Positions 1 through 7,833 are shown, counted from the stretch's first letter. The stretch: DNA of 20,618 nt from JACKJA01 sp050297015 (GCA_050297015.1 JBNKRZ010000016.1:1-20618); one strand, 5' to 3'. Numbers and translations are program-made. Notes: generated by a model from the sequence alone, not told the origin.

Positions 1-183
1 GAGCATAAATCCATGACCAGTTGGTGCGGGCGTTATGGCCTTGACGAGCAGGATGGACGGGAATGTATCCGTACGGTCTGGCATTTGGGGCGGATGTTTG
101 CCGATAAAGCACACGCCATTCCTAATGATTTTTGGGAGAGCTTTCACACCTTTACCGGAGTGTATTACTGGGTTGAAGAGTAA
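1..183 (+). CDS. C-terminal end of an unidentified protein (cut by window edge)
   Basis: An open frame runs in from the left edge and ends at TAA 181-183, giving the last 60 residues of a protein. The visible part is rich in aromatic residues (several Trp, Phe and Tyr) with two Cys, and ends in YYWVEE. There is no membrane segment and no motif I recognise. It is followed directly by the next plus-strand gene: the next frame's GTG codon touches this stop and its ATG is 9 bp on, so the two are probably co-transcribed and translationally coupled. I infer a coding region from the tight junction and shared strand. The overlapping frame at 35-220 has no such junction and looks like a shadow. Function unknown. 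Confidence 0.55.
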   Translation, partial: EHKSMTSWCGRYGLDEQDGRECIRTVWHLGRMFADKAHAIPNDFWESFHTFTGVYYWVEE

Positions 184-192
184 GTGGACGAT

Positions 193-1086
193 ATGTCTTT
201 GGGTTCTAATCACTACATAAAATTTTTAACAGACAAGGCTGGTTCAAAACATGCTTTTTCGGAAGATGGCTTGACGCCGTTGGTATGGGATTTACCCAAA
301 GATGGCAAGCCCGGTGACTGGCATGGGCCTGTAGAAGGTGAATTGCGACCGCATTATTGGGGGCTTCATCTTGTGAAGCCGGAGTATTTTGTGAATTGGT
401 TTTATGAAACAAATTATGTGGCCGAGGCGCAAGGAGAGCTTAAAGAAACATTCGAAATTGCAGTAGCTCGGGAAGCGAGATTAATTCGGAAAATTGATAT
501 CTCCGAAGAAGATTGGAACGATTTGGCGGTGGCATGGGTTGATGACGTTGTTGATTTGTTGCAAGTCATGGAATATCCGGGAGATATAGCTGATGTCCCG
601 ATTCAAATCTTTAATGACATCAAGCCGTGGCAGGAAACGGATTATTCCTCTTCATCCAAAGACAAGGCACGGAAAGCCTACGGGGCGGCACAAGCCTATT
701 TGGCGTACCGTTTTCATGCTGATAGTTTGAATTCTCCCGAATATGTTCATAATTCCAAAGCGGCGGAAAGTTTGCTGAAGGCTGTTATGTTGCTCGGTGA
801 TTTGTCGCCGCGCTTTAACCGGGAGGCTAACCCTCCATTTGCAAGTAATTGGGAAGTTGCCAAAGAAATTGTTACGGCAACGGCCGATGCCGTAGAGCAT
901 GCAGCTCAAGGATTCATTATTCAACGTTCTATGGGAGTCTATCCGAAGGGATCAAAGCTCCCTTCGAAGATCAGGAACTTTGTAGATTCTTCGTTTGGTA
1001 GCCGCGAAACCCCCCTAAGCTATAAAGCGCGTATGGGGCTTCATCAAAAACAAAATGCTCTTTTATTGCAAAAGTGTGGTCTGTGA
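193..1086 (+). CDS. Hypothetical protein, about 297 aa
   Basis: This is a soluble protein of unknown function. The ATG at 193 is preferred, although a GTG at 184 would add three residues and abut the upstream stop. The first 90 residues read like a small globular domain: a WDLP segment, a GDWHGP turn, then GLHLVKP and a Trp-Phe-Tyr-rich stretch. That pattern loosely recalls phage-associated DUF7666-type N-termini (a W-P...GLH signature), but this is only an impression. The middle (about 150-210) is Ala-rich and helical, and the end is basic. There is no signal peptide or membrane helix. The base composition looks more AT-rich than the mutS or murJ regions, which would fit an accessory gene. 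A search with the first 90 residues would test the DUF7666 idea. Confidence 0.65.
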   Translation: MSLGSNHYIKFLTDKAGSKHAFSEDGLTPLVWDLPKDGKPGDWHGPVEGELRPHYWGLHLVKPEYFVNWFYETNYVAEAQGELKETFEIAVAREARLIRKIDISEEDWNDLAVAWVDDVVDLLQVMEYPGDIADVPIQIFNDIKPWQETDYSSSSKDKARKAYGAAQAYLAYRFHADSLNSPEYVHNSKAAESLLKAVMLLGDLSPRFNREANPPFASNWEVAKEIVTATADAVEHAAQGFIIQRSMGVYPKGSKLPSKIRNFVDSSFGSRETPLSYKARMGLHQKQNALLLQKCGL

Positions 1087-1172
1087 TTTTCAACAAAAAC
1101 CGCTTGTTCTTGGTTACAATCTCCGCGACAATCAGAAGCGTAAGGGTTTGGTTTTTTACGAGAGAATAAGCG

Positions 1173-1661
1173 ATGACAGATAAAGAGAATCCCGGTGTTT
1201 CCGAAAGCCGTTTTGCGATGTGGCGTACGATTTTTGCGCTGGCCCATGCCGATCATGTGGTGACGGAGGAAGAAAAAGATTTTATGGCCCAAACGCTGGG
1301 GCGGGTTGCTTTTTCTGAGGCGCAAAAGGAAATTCTGCGTGGTGACATAAAACACCCGCAAAATATCCCGGAGATGTTTGCCTCTATTTCGGACCCGGAG
1401 GATGTCTCCCAGTTTTTCTATTTTGCGCGGATGATCCTGTGGGCCGATAATGATTTCGATGAAGCTGAACAGAACATCCTGGTTGAATTGGGGCGCCTGC
1501 GTTTTAAAAATGCCGATATTGATGCCATGGTCGAGGAGGATGAGCTGGGGCTGGAGCTGGAGGATGAGCACCGCCAGTGGATCGAAGAAGATATACATTT
1601 TGCTAAACGCAGCGGCTTGAAAGGTGTTTTCGAAACGATTTTTCGTCGTTTTGGTGATTGA
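1173..1661 (+). CDS. TerB-like (tellurite-resistance TerB fold) protein
   Basis: A 162-residue, acidic, helical protein. The segment ALAHADHVVTEEEKDFM (residues 21-37) matches the hallmark of TerB-like domains, in which a helix with an Ala-x-Ala-Asp motif is followed by a T-x-x-E-xx-F calcium-binding-like turn. A second similar half (ARMILWADNDFDEAEQNIL, about 88-106) repeats the pattern, as expected for the TerB/DjlA-N fold. The C-terminus is a basic amphipathic tail (FETIFRRFGD). TerB-like proteins are linked to metal or membrane stress, but the exact role is not known. The start is the ATG at 1173, preceded by a purine-rich GAGAGAA. It stands alone, with an 86-bp leader, and converges on the lipoprotein gene. 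Confidence 0.75.
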   Translation: MTDKENPGVSESRFAMWRTIFALAHADHVVTEEEKDFMAQTLGRVAFSEAQKEILRGDIKHPQNIPEMFASISDPEDVSQFFYFARMILWADNDFDEAEQNILVELGRLRFKNADIDAMVEEDELGLELEDEHRQWIEEDIHFAKRSGLKGVFETIFRRFGD

Positions 1662-1670
1662 CGCTTATCT

Positions 1671-2243
1671 TTACGGGAAAATAATCGTGCCGGCGGGGTT
1701 CTCGTTATAGGCCGGTTCAAACGCCGGATGGCGCGGGTATGTTTGCCCATCATAGCGCAGCGCAACGGTTTTGCTCTCCAGATACTCCCGCCCCGACACG
1801 CGGGCGATAATATCCCGCCAGCCGTTCGTTTTCTTGATGCTGATCGTGAGTGGACCGCGCACGGGGGAGGTCTCCGCTATCAGGGAAAAGCCGTCATCAT
1901 GCGCTTTGAATATGGCGAGCGGGCAGCCATTGGCCGAGCACCAATGTCTGTGGGGGCTGGTGATAAGTGCCAGCCCTTCGCGCCGTCCGTCGCCATCCAG
2001 ATCAATGCGTGTAAATTCATAGCGGGAATAGGCGGGGCCTTCTTTGCTGCGGATATAGCCTTCTAGTGCCTCCATGAACAGGCTGTTGCCCGGATCGTTG
2101 GCGGCGGCGACTTCCGGCATGGGGAGGAGAATACTACACTCCTTTTCCTCTTTCGGCGTGTTCGTCCCGCAGGCGCTTAAAAGCGGGAGCGCGAGAAAAA
2201 GAAGGAGGGCAAAGGCAAGCCGGTCTGTCATAAGAAAAGGCAT
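1671..2243 (-). CDS. Putative lipoprotein with a DxDGDG calcium-like motif
   Basis: A 190-residue exported protein. A hydrophobic N-terminus ends in a lipobox, LLSAC, with the lipidated Cys at residue 25, so it is probably anchored to the inner or outer membrane. Residues near 82-88 carry DLDGDGRRE, a dockerin/EF-hand-like calcium loop often seen in bacterial VCBS/FG-GAP-type repeats, followed by beta-rich sequence with two further Cys (HWCSANGCP) that may form a disulfide. No specific family is recognised. Translation may start at M1 (2243) or M5 (ATG 2229-2231); neither has a clear Shine-Dalgarno. A long palindromic repeat (2257-2361) lies just upstream, between this gene and tRNA-Ser, and would form the transcript leader if transcription begins beyond it. 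Confidence 0.72.
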   Translation of the reverse strand: MPFLMTDRLAFALLLFLALPLLSACGTNTPKEEKECSILLPMPEVAAANDPGNSLFMEALEGYIRSKEGPAYSRYEFTRIDLDGDGRREGLALITSPHRHWCSANGCPLAIFKAHDDGFSLIAETSPVRGPLTISIKKTNGWRDIIARVSGREYLESKTVALRYDGQTYPRHPAFEPAYNENPAGTIIFP

Positions 2244-2256
2244 CCTGTTTGTCGTG

Positions 2257-2361
2257 TATAGTTATTTTCATTTATCTTTACACATCGTTATTCGTCGCTC
2301 ACGTAGGTTTACTACGTTTCGCTTCTTATGCCTTGTGCAAAGATAAAGCAAAACAACTATA
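2257..2361. repeat. Long imperfect palindromic element with nested hairpin (element 1)
   Basis: The left arm (2257-2284) and right arm (2334-2361) are 28-bp inverted repeats that differ at four positions, mostly A/G changes that still allow G-U pairing in RNA. Inside is a second perfect stem, ACGTAG (2301-2306) with CTACGT (2312-2317) around a 5-nt loop. The ends read TATAGT...ACTATA. It occupies the gap between the lipoprotein start and tRNA-Ser. The core (GCTCACGTA...TACG...CGC-TTC...GCCTT) also occurs in the element at 5250-5371. It is probably a dispersed non-autonomous repeat. Confidence 0.85.
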
Positions 2362-2402
2362 TGAATAGCGCTTAGTATTTCCGATTCGGCGAAGGGGTGC
2401 AA

Positions 2403-2492
2403 TGGCGGAGAAGGGGGGATTCGAACCCCCGAAGGGCGTAAACCCTTACTGCTTTTCGAGAGCAGCGCATTCAACCACTCTGCCACTTCTCC
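2403..2492 (-). tRNA. serU-type tRNA-Ser(CGA): tRNA-Ser (anticodon CGA)
   Basis: Read on the minus strand, the sequence starts GGAGAAG and ends CTTCTCC-G-CCA, giving a perfect 7-bp acceptor stem with an encoded CCA tail. The D-arm segment GTGGCAGAGTGGTTGAATGC is followed by the anticodon arm CTGCT-CTCGAAA-AGCAG, so the anticodon is CGA (reads UCG). A long variable arm (TAAGGGTTTACGCCCTT) is typical of tRNA-Ser, and the T-arm GGGGGTTCGAATCCCCC is canonical. The total of 90 nt fits a class II tRNA. It lies 55 bp downstream of mutS on the same strand. Confidence 0.97.
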
Positions 2493-2547
2493 TCTCGTCG
2501 CTTAATTTAACTTTTGGGCGTCGTTATTCGTTCCTTGTAAAGGCGTT

Positions 2548-5262
2548 TTACTTATCAGGGTTCGTTAGCGATTTCAATTCATAAAGCGCATCGAGAGCTT
2601 CGCGCGGGGATAGATTATCCGGATTGATCGTGTCCAGTTTTTCCAGCGCGGGTGAGGCTTCATAGCTTTCCTGAGGCTGATCGGCGGCGGCGCTGAACAG
2701 GGGTAAATCTTCGGACAGGCGGGCGAGATTGCCGGATTGCTCGCCCTTTTCAAGCTGGTTTAAGACCTCTTGCGCGCGGGTAATAACGGCCGTGGGTAGA
2801 CCCGCGAGCTGTGCCACGTGAATACCGTAGGAGCTTTCCGCCGCCCCCGCACCGACACTGTGCAGGAATATGATTTCACCCTTCCATTCTTTGACTTGCA
2901 TGGAATGGCACGACAGGCGCGGCAGTTTCGTGTGCAGCGTGGTGAGCTCGTGATAATGCGTGGCGAACAGGGAACGGCAGCGATTAACTTCGTGCAAATG
3001 CTCGACACAGGCCCATGCGATGGACAGGCCGTCAAATGTTGCGGTTCCGCGCCCGATTTCATCAAGGATCACGAGAGAGCGGTCAGTCGCTTGGTTTAAA
3101 ATGGCTGCGGTCTCGACCATTTCCACCATAAAGGTGGACCGGCCGCGGGCCAGATCGTCCGAGGCGCCGACGCGGCTGAACACTTTATCGACAATGCCGA
3201 TGCGTGCTTGCTGCGCCGGAATAAAACACCCGGCTTGCGCCATGATGGTGATAAGGGCGTTCTGGCGCAGGAACGTTGATTTCCCGGCCATGTTCGGCCC
3301 CGTGAGAAGCCATAGTGATTGGGCAGTGCTTAGGTCGCAATCATTGGGGATGAAGGCTTCTCCGCCGTCTTTTTTGAGAGCCTGCTCAACGACCGGATGA
3401 CGGCCGCCGGTAATGGCAAAATCCGTGCCGTTATCAAGAACGGTGGGGCGTGTATAGTCTTGCTCAACGGCAAGCTGGGCCAGCCCCGCAGCAACGTCCA
3501 GTGCCGCCAGCGCGCGGGCGTGGGCACCTATTTCCGCAGACAGAGATGCCGTTTCTCCGACCATGTGCGCGAAGAGGTCCGTTTCAATCGCCAAGGCGCG
3601 GCTTTCGGCCTGGCTCATGTCGCGCTCAAGTTCGGCTAGCTCGGCGGTGGTAAAGCGTACGGCGCTGGCCATTGTCTGGCGGTGGATGAACGGATTGTCG
3701 CTCTCACCGTCTTTGACCATTAGCTTATCACCGTGGCGGGAGGGGACTTCGATAAAATAGCCCAGCACATTGTTGAATTTTATTTTGAGTGCATCAACGC
3801 CGGTGGCTTGCTGGTATTTGGTTTGCAGCGCCGCGATCAGGCGTTTGCTTTCGCTTTGCAGCGTGCGGAATTTGTCAAGCTCGGGGGCGTATCCTTCCCG
3901 GATGAAGCCGCCGTCCCGCTCTAGCGCCGGAAGTTCGTCCTTCAGCGCGGATTTCAGATGATCGGCGAAGCTTTGTGTTGGCGGGGATTGGTGCAGGGCT
4001 TGAGAAACCGGGGAGAGGGCATGCTGCCCGGCCTCCGTCGAAAGAAGTAAGGCGCGCAGCGTCTCTGTTTGTGCCAGCCCTTCACGCAGAGCGCCCAGAT
4101 CGCGCGGCCCTCCACGGCCAACGCTTAAGCGTGCCAGCGCCCGCTCCATATCCGGCGTTTGCTTGAGGAGGTCGCGTAAAGCCTCCCGCAGGCGGCTATC
4201 GCCCACAAGGCTTTCAATTTCATCCAGATATGCCTCGATGGCGGTAATGGCGGTTAAGGGCGCGGCCAGCCGGGCGTGCAAAGCGCGGGCGCCGGGGCCG
4301 GTCACCGTCCGGTCGATGCAGGCGAGGAGAGAGCCTTTGCGCTCCCCCGCTAGCGTGCGTGTGAGTTCGAGGTTGCGGCGTGTGGCGGCGTCGATCTCCA
4401 TCACAGCCCCGGAAACGATCTGGCGCGGGCGGGACAGATAGGGGAGCTGGCCGACTTGTGTGCGCTCGACATAATCAAGCAGCGCGCCGGCTGCGGCGAC
4501 TTCCGCGCGGGAAAAACCGCCAAAACTCTCCAGCGTGCCAACGCCGAAGATTTTCTCAAGGCGCTTTTGCGCATTCTGGCTGTCGAACAGGGAAGAGGGC
4601 TGTAGCGTCAGGCGCTCTTGCGCCGGGGCCAGTTGGCTGTAAATCTCCGGCTTTTTTGTGAAGGAATCAGGGATCAGGATTTCGCTCGCCCCGATCCGTT
4701 CCAGCGCCGCGGCGATGGTCGTGGCGGGCAAAGGCTGGACGTTGAATTCCCCGGTCGAAAGCTCCAGCCACGATAAACCATACTGTCCGCCGACCTCCGT
4801 CAAGGCCGCAAGGTAGTTGCTTTCCCGCGCGTTGAGCAGGTTTTCTTCCGTGAGCGTGCCTTGCGTGACGATGCGGATCACTTCGCGGCGGAGCATCGCT
4901 TTGGCGGCGGGCAGACCTTCGGCTTTGGCGCGGGCTTTGGCTTGCTCCGGCGTTTCTTTTTGCTCGCAAATCGCGACTTTAAAACCGGCCTTGATAAGGC
5001 GCGCAAGGTAGGGTTCATAGGCATGGAAGGGCACGCCGCACATCGGGATATCATCCCCGCCGCTTTTCCCGCGCTTGGTGAGCGTGATGTCGAGCGCCTC
5101 GGCGGCTGTGAGGGCATCGTCAAAAAACAGCTCGTAAAAATCGCCCATGCGGTAGAACAAAAGGCAATCCGGGTGTTGTGCCTTGGTGGCCAAGTACTGT
5201 GCCATCATGGGCGTGTGGCCTTCCGCCAGATAGTCGTCGGTGGTCTTAAGAGCGTTTCCCAT
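2548..5262 (-). CDS. mutS: DNA mismatch repair ATPase MutS
   Basis: MutS binds base mismatches and small loops, then recruits MutL using ATP. From the ATG at 5260-5262 the protein is 904 residues, a little longer than the roughly 850 usual for the family. The order is: HTPMMAQYL near residue 16; the mismatch-reading GDFYELF at 40-46 (the Phe-x-Glu pair is present); clamp and lever helices; Walker A GPNMAGKST at 655-663; Walker B LVILDEIGRGTATFDG at 730-745; and the switch ATHYHEL at 767-773. All the motifs expected of an active ATPase are intact. An upstream in-frame GTG at 5304 would add 14 residues encoded by a palindromic repeat, so I prefer the ATG, which has AGGG five bases upstream. It follows the HAD gene on the same strand after a 200-bp gap. 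Confidence 0.97.
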   Translation of the reverse strand: MGNALKTTDDYLAEGHTPMMAQYLATKAQHPDCLLFYRMGDFYELFFDDALTAAEALDITLTKRGKSGGDDIPMCGVPFHAYEPYLARLIKAGFKVAICEQKETPEQAKARAKAEGLPAAKAMLRREVIRIVTQGTLTEENLLNARESNYLAALTEVGGQYGLSWLELSTGEFNVQPLPATTIAAALERIGASEILIPDSFTKKPEIYSQLAPAQERLTLQPSSLFDSQNAQKRLEKIFGVGTLESFGGFSRAEVAAAGALLDYVERTQVGQLPYLSRPRQIVSGAVMEIDAATRRNLELTRTLAGERKGSLLACIDRTVTGPGARALHARLAAPLTAITAIEAYLDEIESLVGDSRLREALRDLLKQTPDMERALARLSVGRGGPRDLGALREGLAQTETLRALLLSTEAGQHALSPVSQALHQSPPTQSFADHLKSALKDELPALERDGGFIREGYAPELDKFRTLQSESKRLIAALQTKYQQATGVDALKIKFNNVLGYFIEVPSRHGDKLMVKDGESDNPFIHRQTMASAVRFTTAELAELERDMSQAESRALAIETDLFAHMVGETASLSAEIGAHARALAALDVAAGLAQLAVEQDYTRPTVLDNGTDFAITGGRHPVVEQALKKDGGEAFIPNDCDLSTAQSLWLLTGPNMAGKSTFLRQNALITIMAQAGCFIPAQQARIGIVDKVFSRVGASDDLARGRSTFMVEMVETAAILNQATDRSLVILDEIGRGTATFDGLSIAWACVEHLHEVNRCRSLFATHYHELTTLHTKLPRLSCHSMQVKEWKGEIIFLHSVGAGAAESSYGIHVAQLAGLPTAVITRAQEVLNQLEKGEQSGNLARLSEDLPLFSAAADQPQESYEASPALEKLDTINPDNLSPREALDALYELKSLTNPDK

Positions 5263-5371
5263 TTGGCCCTGTGCGTTGTTATCCTGCGGTCTCGGAATGC
5301 TCACGTATTGATTTATACGCTCCGCGTTCCTCGCCTTGGCTGCCTAGCACAGAACCAAAGCGAAAACGCTC
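5250..5371. repeat. Palindromic element overlapping the mutS start (element 2)
   Basis: The arms 5250-5274 and 5347-5371 are 25-bp inverted repeats matching at 20 positions, with several mismatches that would be G-U pairs in RNA. An inner stem CGTAT (5304-5308) pairs with ATACG (5315-5319). The core matches element 1 at 2257-2361: GCTCACGTA, then TACG, CCGC, TTC and GCCTT in the same order. The inner stem differs in sequence but stays paired (G-C in element 1, T-A here). The left arm contains the probable mutS start codon. Confidence 0.8.
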
Positions 5372-5463
5372 CTGTTTATCGAGGGCCGCTGTGTTTCCCA
5401 TAGAGGAGAGTCATACGATACTTGCCCCGGCAAGGGAAAGTAAAACTTCACGGAAAGGCGTGA

Positions 5464-6075
5464 TTACAGGGGGATATCCAGACTTTCGATGTCCGCGCGC
5501 AGCTGTTCGGGGGATGTGAAAAGGAATGCTTGAATTCCTAGTGCCCGTGCGCCGGTTACGTTATCTTCGCGGTCATCGGTGAAAAATGTGTTCTCCGGGG
5601 CCAGGTTATAGCGCTCCAGCAAAATTTTATAGATTTGCGGGTCGGGCTTGAGAACCCCTTCGTCGCTGGATACAACCATGCCGTCGAATTCTTTGAGGAA
5701 TGGGTATTTTTCACGGGCAATATCCAATTTGCATTGACTGTAATTGGTCAGGGCATAGACGGGATATTCCTTTTCTTTTAGAGCACTCATGATCGCGACG
5801 CTGCCTTCGATGGCTTCCGCCGCCATTTCTTCCCAGCGTTCGTGATAGGCCCGGATCAAGGGCGCGTATTCCGGGTGTTGTCCGGCTTTTCGCTCAACTT
5901 CTTCGGCCCAATCCAGCCCGGTATCCAAACGCCTGTTCCATTCGTCATGGGCTATGTCCGTCAGAAATTTTTCTATCGCTTCGTCGGAGGGTAAAAGTTT
6001 TCTATAGAGGTTATAGGGACTCCATTCATGCAGGACCATCCCGATATCAAAAACGAAAGCTTGTATTTGCGGCAT
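5464..6075 (-). CDS. HAD-superfamily hydrolase (YihX / haloacid dehalogenase-like)
   Basis: A 203-residue HAD phosphatase-type enzyme. Motif I is FVFDIGMVL with the nucleophile Asp at residue 10; the second Asp of the usual DxD is Gly, as in the FDxGGVL group (YihX-like sugar phosphatases, 2-haloacid dehalogenases, epoxide-hydrolase N-domains). Motif II is ALTNYS (about 108-113), motif III the Lys of GVLKPDP (about 140-146), and motif IV FFTDDREDN with the paired Asp. A helical cap lies between motifs I and II. The substrate cannot be told from sequence; phosphosugar or nucleotide phosphatase is plausible. The start codon directly abuts the dut stop (TAA-ATG), so it is translated from the same message as dut and coaBC. 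Confidence 0.9.
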   Translation of the reverse strand: MPQIQAFVFDIGMVLHEWSPYNLYRKLLPSDEAIEKFLTDIAHDEWNRRLDTGLDWAEEVERKAGQHPEYAPLIRAYHERWEEMAAEAIEGSVAIMSALKEKEYPVYALTNYSQCKLDIAREKYPFLKEFDGMVVSSDEGVLKPDPQIYKILLERYNLAPENTFFTDDREDNVTGARALGIQAFLFTSPEQLRADIESLDIPL

Positions 6076-6531
6076 TTATTCTTTCCCCGTGGAACCAAAG
6101 CCGCCTTCGCCGCGTTCAGTTTCATTGAGGGTATCGACAACGCTCCAACTAACCGTTTCGTGGCGGGCTATAACCATCTGGGCGATGCGCATGCCGCGCT
6201 CAACGGTGAAGGGCTCTTGCCCGTGATTAACCAAGATGACGCCAATCTCGCCGCGATAGTCGGCATCAATCGTGCCGGGGGTGTTCAAAACCGTCACGCC
6301 GTGTTTCAGTGCAAGACCTGATCGGGGGCGTACTTGTGCTTCATAACCGGGCGGCAGGGCTATAGAAAGCCCTGTCGGGATTAGGGCACGTTCCCCGGCG
6401 TCCAGCTCAATGGCTTCCTCCAGCGCGGCGGTCAGATCCATGCCTGCGGATTGCGAGGTAGCATAAGCGGGCAGGTTCAGCCCCACAGCATGTTCATGCG
6501 GCGTCAGTTCGATTGCGATCGGATCGGTCAT
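6076..6531 (-). CDS. dut: dUTP diphosphatase (dUTPase)
   Basis: Trimeric dUTPase hydrolyses dUTP to dUMP and pyrophosphate, keeping uracil out of DNA and supplying dUMP for thymidylate synthesis. All five family motifs are visible in 151 residues: AGMDL (about 29-33), RPRSGLALKHG (motif 2), NTPGTIDADYRGEI (motif 3, with the catalytic Asp), RGMRIAQMV (motif 4) and the C-terminal RGEGGFGSTG, the flexible arm that closes over the nucleotide. The length is normal. The ATG at 6529-6531 has a good GAGGA Shine-Dalgarno six bases upstream and lies 38 bp inside the end of coaBC. The pairing of coaBC with dut is widely conserved in bacteria. Confidence 0.98.
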   Translation of the reverse strand: MTDPIAIELTPHEHAVGLNLPAYATSQSAGMDLTAALEEAIELDAGERALIPTGLSIALPPGYEAQVRPRSGLALKHGVTVLNTPGTIDADYRGEIGVILVNHGQEPFTVERGMRIAQMVIARHETVSWSVVDTLNETERGEGGFGSTGKE

Positions 6532-7780
6532 TTTTATCCTCGTCCATAAAATCTTTAATAGCCCGGACCAGTTTTTGGGCGATGGCCTGTTTGGAGGCTT
6601 TCGGCCATTCTTCAGTGTCCGCAGCGCTCATTAAATAAACATGATTCTCTTCCGCGCCAAAGATGTTTTCGCGGCCGACATCATTAGCGAGGAGCCAGTC
6701 ACATCCTTTTTTAAGGCGCTTGGCGCGTGCATTTTCCAAAAGGTTTTCTGTTTCAGCGGCAAAACCAATGACAAGTGCCGGGCGTTTGGGACTTTGTTGA
6801 GATAGCGTTTTAAGAATGTCGGGATTTTCTTTTAATTCAATTGTATGTAGAGCGTTGCTCCCGTCTTTTTTTATTTTTTGGTTTTCAACACGACACGGCG
6901 CGTAATCCGCTACAGCCGCCGCGCACACGGCGATGTCGACGGGTAGGGCCTTTTGACAAGCGGCCAGCATTTCTTCGGCGGTTTCAACGGTTATTAATTT
7001 TACATAATTAGATACTGGAAAGGAAGGGTCTTTAGTGTTGAGGGATTCAGTGTTGAGGGATTCACCTTTTATATCCTTTGAAACGGGGCCGGAGACGAGC
7101 GTGACTTGTGCGCCCGCTTTGGCCAGTGCGGCGGCAATGGCATAGCCTTGCTTGCCCGATGAACGGTTGCCGATAAAGCGCACCGGGTCGAGCGGTTCGT
7201 AAGTCGGCCCGGCGGTGACAAGGGCGGATTTTCCGGCCAGAGGTTTGTTGTTTTTTGCGCCGCTTGCAAGGATGTTGAAAATCTCTTCCGGTTCGCTCAT
7301 GCGGCCTACACCGTTTTCCCCGCAGGCTGCGTCTCCGGCCACAGGGCCGATAAAGGTAATACCGCGCTTTTTCAAGGTCGTGACATTGTCTTGCGTGGCT
7401 GGGTGCTCCCACATGGCCGGGTTCATGGCGGGAGCGACGAAGACAGGCGTCTGGGAATCCGTGGCGAGCAGAGTGGTGGACGCCAGATCATCGGCCAATC
7501 CCTGCGCCATTTTGGCCAGCATGTTGGCGCTAGCCGGGGCGAGGATAACCATGTCGGCTTCGCGGGTCAGGCTGATATGATCCATTTTATAGCTGTCTTC
7601 GGTGAGCGCCTCTTCGCCGCAAAGGGCGCTGACGCTTAAGGGGGTGACGAATTGCTGCCCCCCTTTGGTGATGATGCAGCGCACGCGTGCCTCCGCCTTT
7701 TTGAATAGGCGGATCAGCTCCAAAGCCTTATAGGCGGCAATCCCGCCGGAAATAATCAAAAGGACGGATTTTCCGTTCAT
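6494..7780 (-). CDS. coaBC: Bifunctional CoaBC: phosphopantothenoylcysteine synthetase/decarboxylase
   Basis: CoaBC joins cysteine to 4'-phosphopantothenate (CoaB) and decarboxylates the product with FMN (CoaC) to give 4'-phosphopantetheine for coenzyme A. Using the ATG at 7778-7780 the protein is 428 residues. CoaC features: SGGIAAYK (11-18), the active-site His at 68, APASANML (81-88), the substrate-clamp PAMNPAMW (117-124) and the catalytic Cys 153 in ACGENGVGRM. CoaB features: GPTYEPLDPVRFIGNRSSGK (191-210), ENPDIL and CDWLLAND. The start at 7780 is chosen because the longer frame (to 7837) runs through a transcription terminator; the ATG at 7793-7795 is the other option. A 15-bp tandem duplication adds a second ESLNT (239-248), probably in a surface loop. 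Confidence 0.97.
   Translation of the reverse strand: MNGKSVLLIISGGIAAYKALELIRLFKKAEARVRCIITKGGQQFVTPLSVSALCGEEALTEDSYKMDHISLTREADMVILAPASANMLAKMAQGLADDLASTTLLATDSQTPVFVAPAMNPAMWEHPATQDNVTTLKKRGITFIGPVAGDAACGENGVGRMSEPEEIFNILASGAKNNKPLAGKSALVTAGPTYEPLDPVRFIGNRSSGKQGYAIAAALAKAGAQVTLVSGPVSKDIKGESLNTESLNTKDPSFPVSNYVKLITVETAEEMLAACQKALPVDIAVCAAAVADYAPCRVENQKIKKDGSNALHTIELKENPDILKTLSQQSPKRPALVIGFAAETENLLENARAKRLKKGCDWLLANDVGRENIFGAEENHVYLMSAADTEEWPKASKQAIAQKLVRAIKDFMDEDKNDRSDRNRTDAA
7034..7063. repeat. 15-bp perfect tandem duplication inside coaBC
   Basis: AGTGTTGAGGGATTC occurs twice in a row (7034-7048 and 7049-7063). It is in frame and encodes ESLNT-ESLNT in the CoaB half of CoaBC, in a region that in family alignments is a loop of variable length. 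Confidence 0.9.
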
Positions 7781-7795
7781 CGTCGGTTTCCCCAT

Positions 7796-7833
7796 AAAAA
7801 AATCAGCCTTGCTTTCGTGTAAGGCTGATTTTT
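7796..7833 (-). terminator. Intrinsic terminator of the acidic-protein gene, touching the coaBC start
   Basis: A perfect 12-bp stem (7799-7810 with 7821-7832) with a 10-nt loop. On the minus strand it is followed by seven T (7796-7802), and on the plus strand by a shorter T-run, so it may work both ways. It lies 30 bp after the acidic-protein stop. On the minus strand the T-run ends immediately before an in-frame ATG (7793-7795) of coaBC. Confidence 0.85.

Noticed and set aside
1115..1120. TACAAT as a -10 box upstream of the TerB-like gene
   Set aside because: No acceptable -35 box is found at 16-18 bp upstream, so I did not list it as a promoter.
2268..2486. Minus-strand open frame across the tRNA and palindromic repeat
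   Set aside because: It runs through tRNA-Ser and element 1, and its apparent protein is just their translation.
4861..5403. Plus-strand 180-codon open frame opposite the mutS 5' end
   Set aside because: It is antisense to the conserved MutS coding region, has no ribosome site or family features, and arises from GC-rich codon structure.
5428..5444. Small GC-rich palindrome (CTTGCC/GGCAAG) between the HAD gene and mutS, considered as a terminator
   Set aside because: There is no T-run on either strand after the hairpin, so intrinsic termination is not supported.
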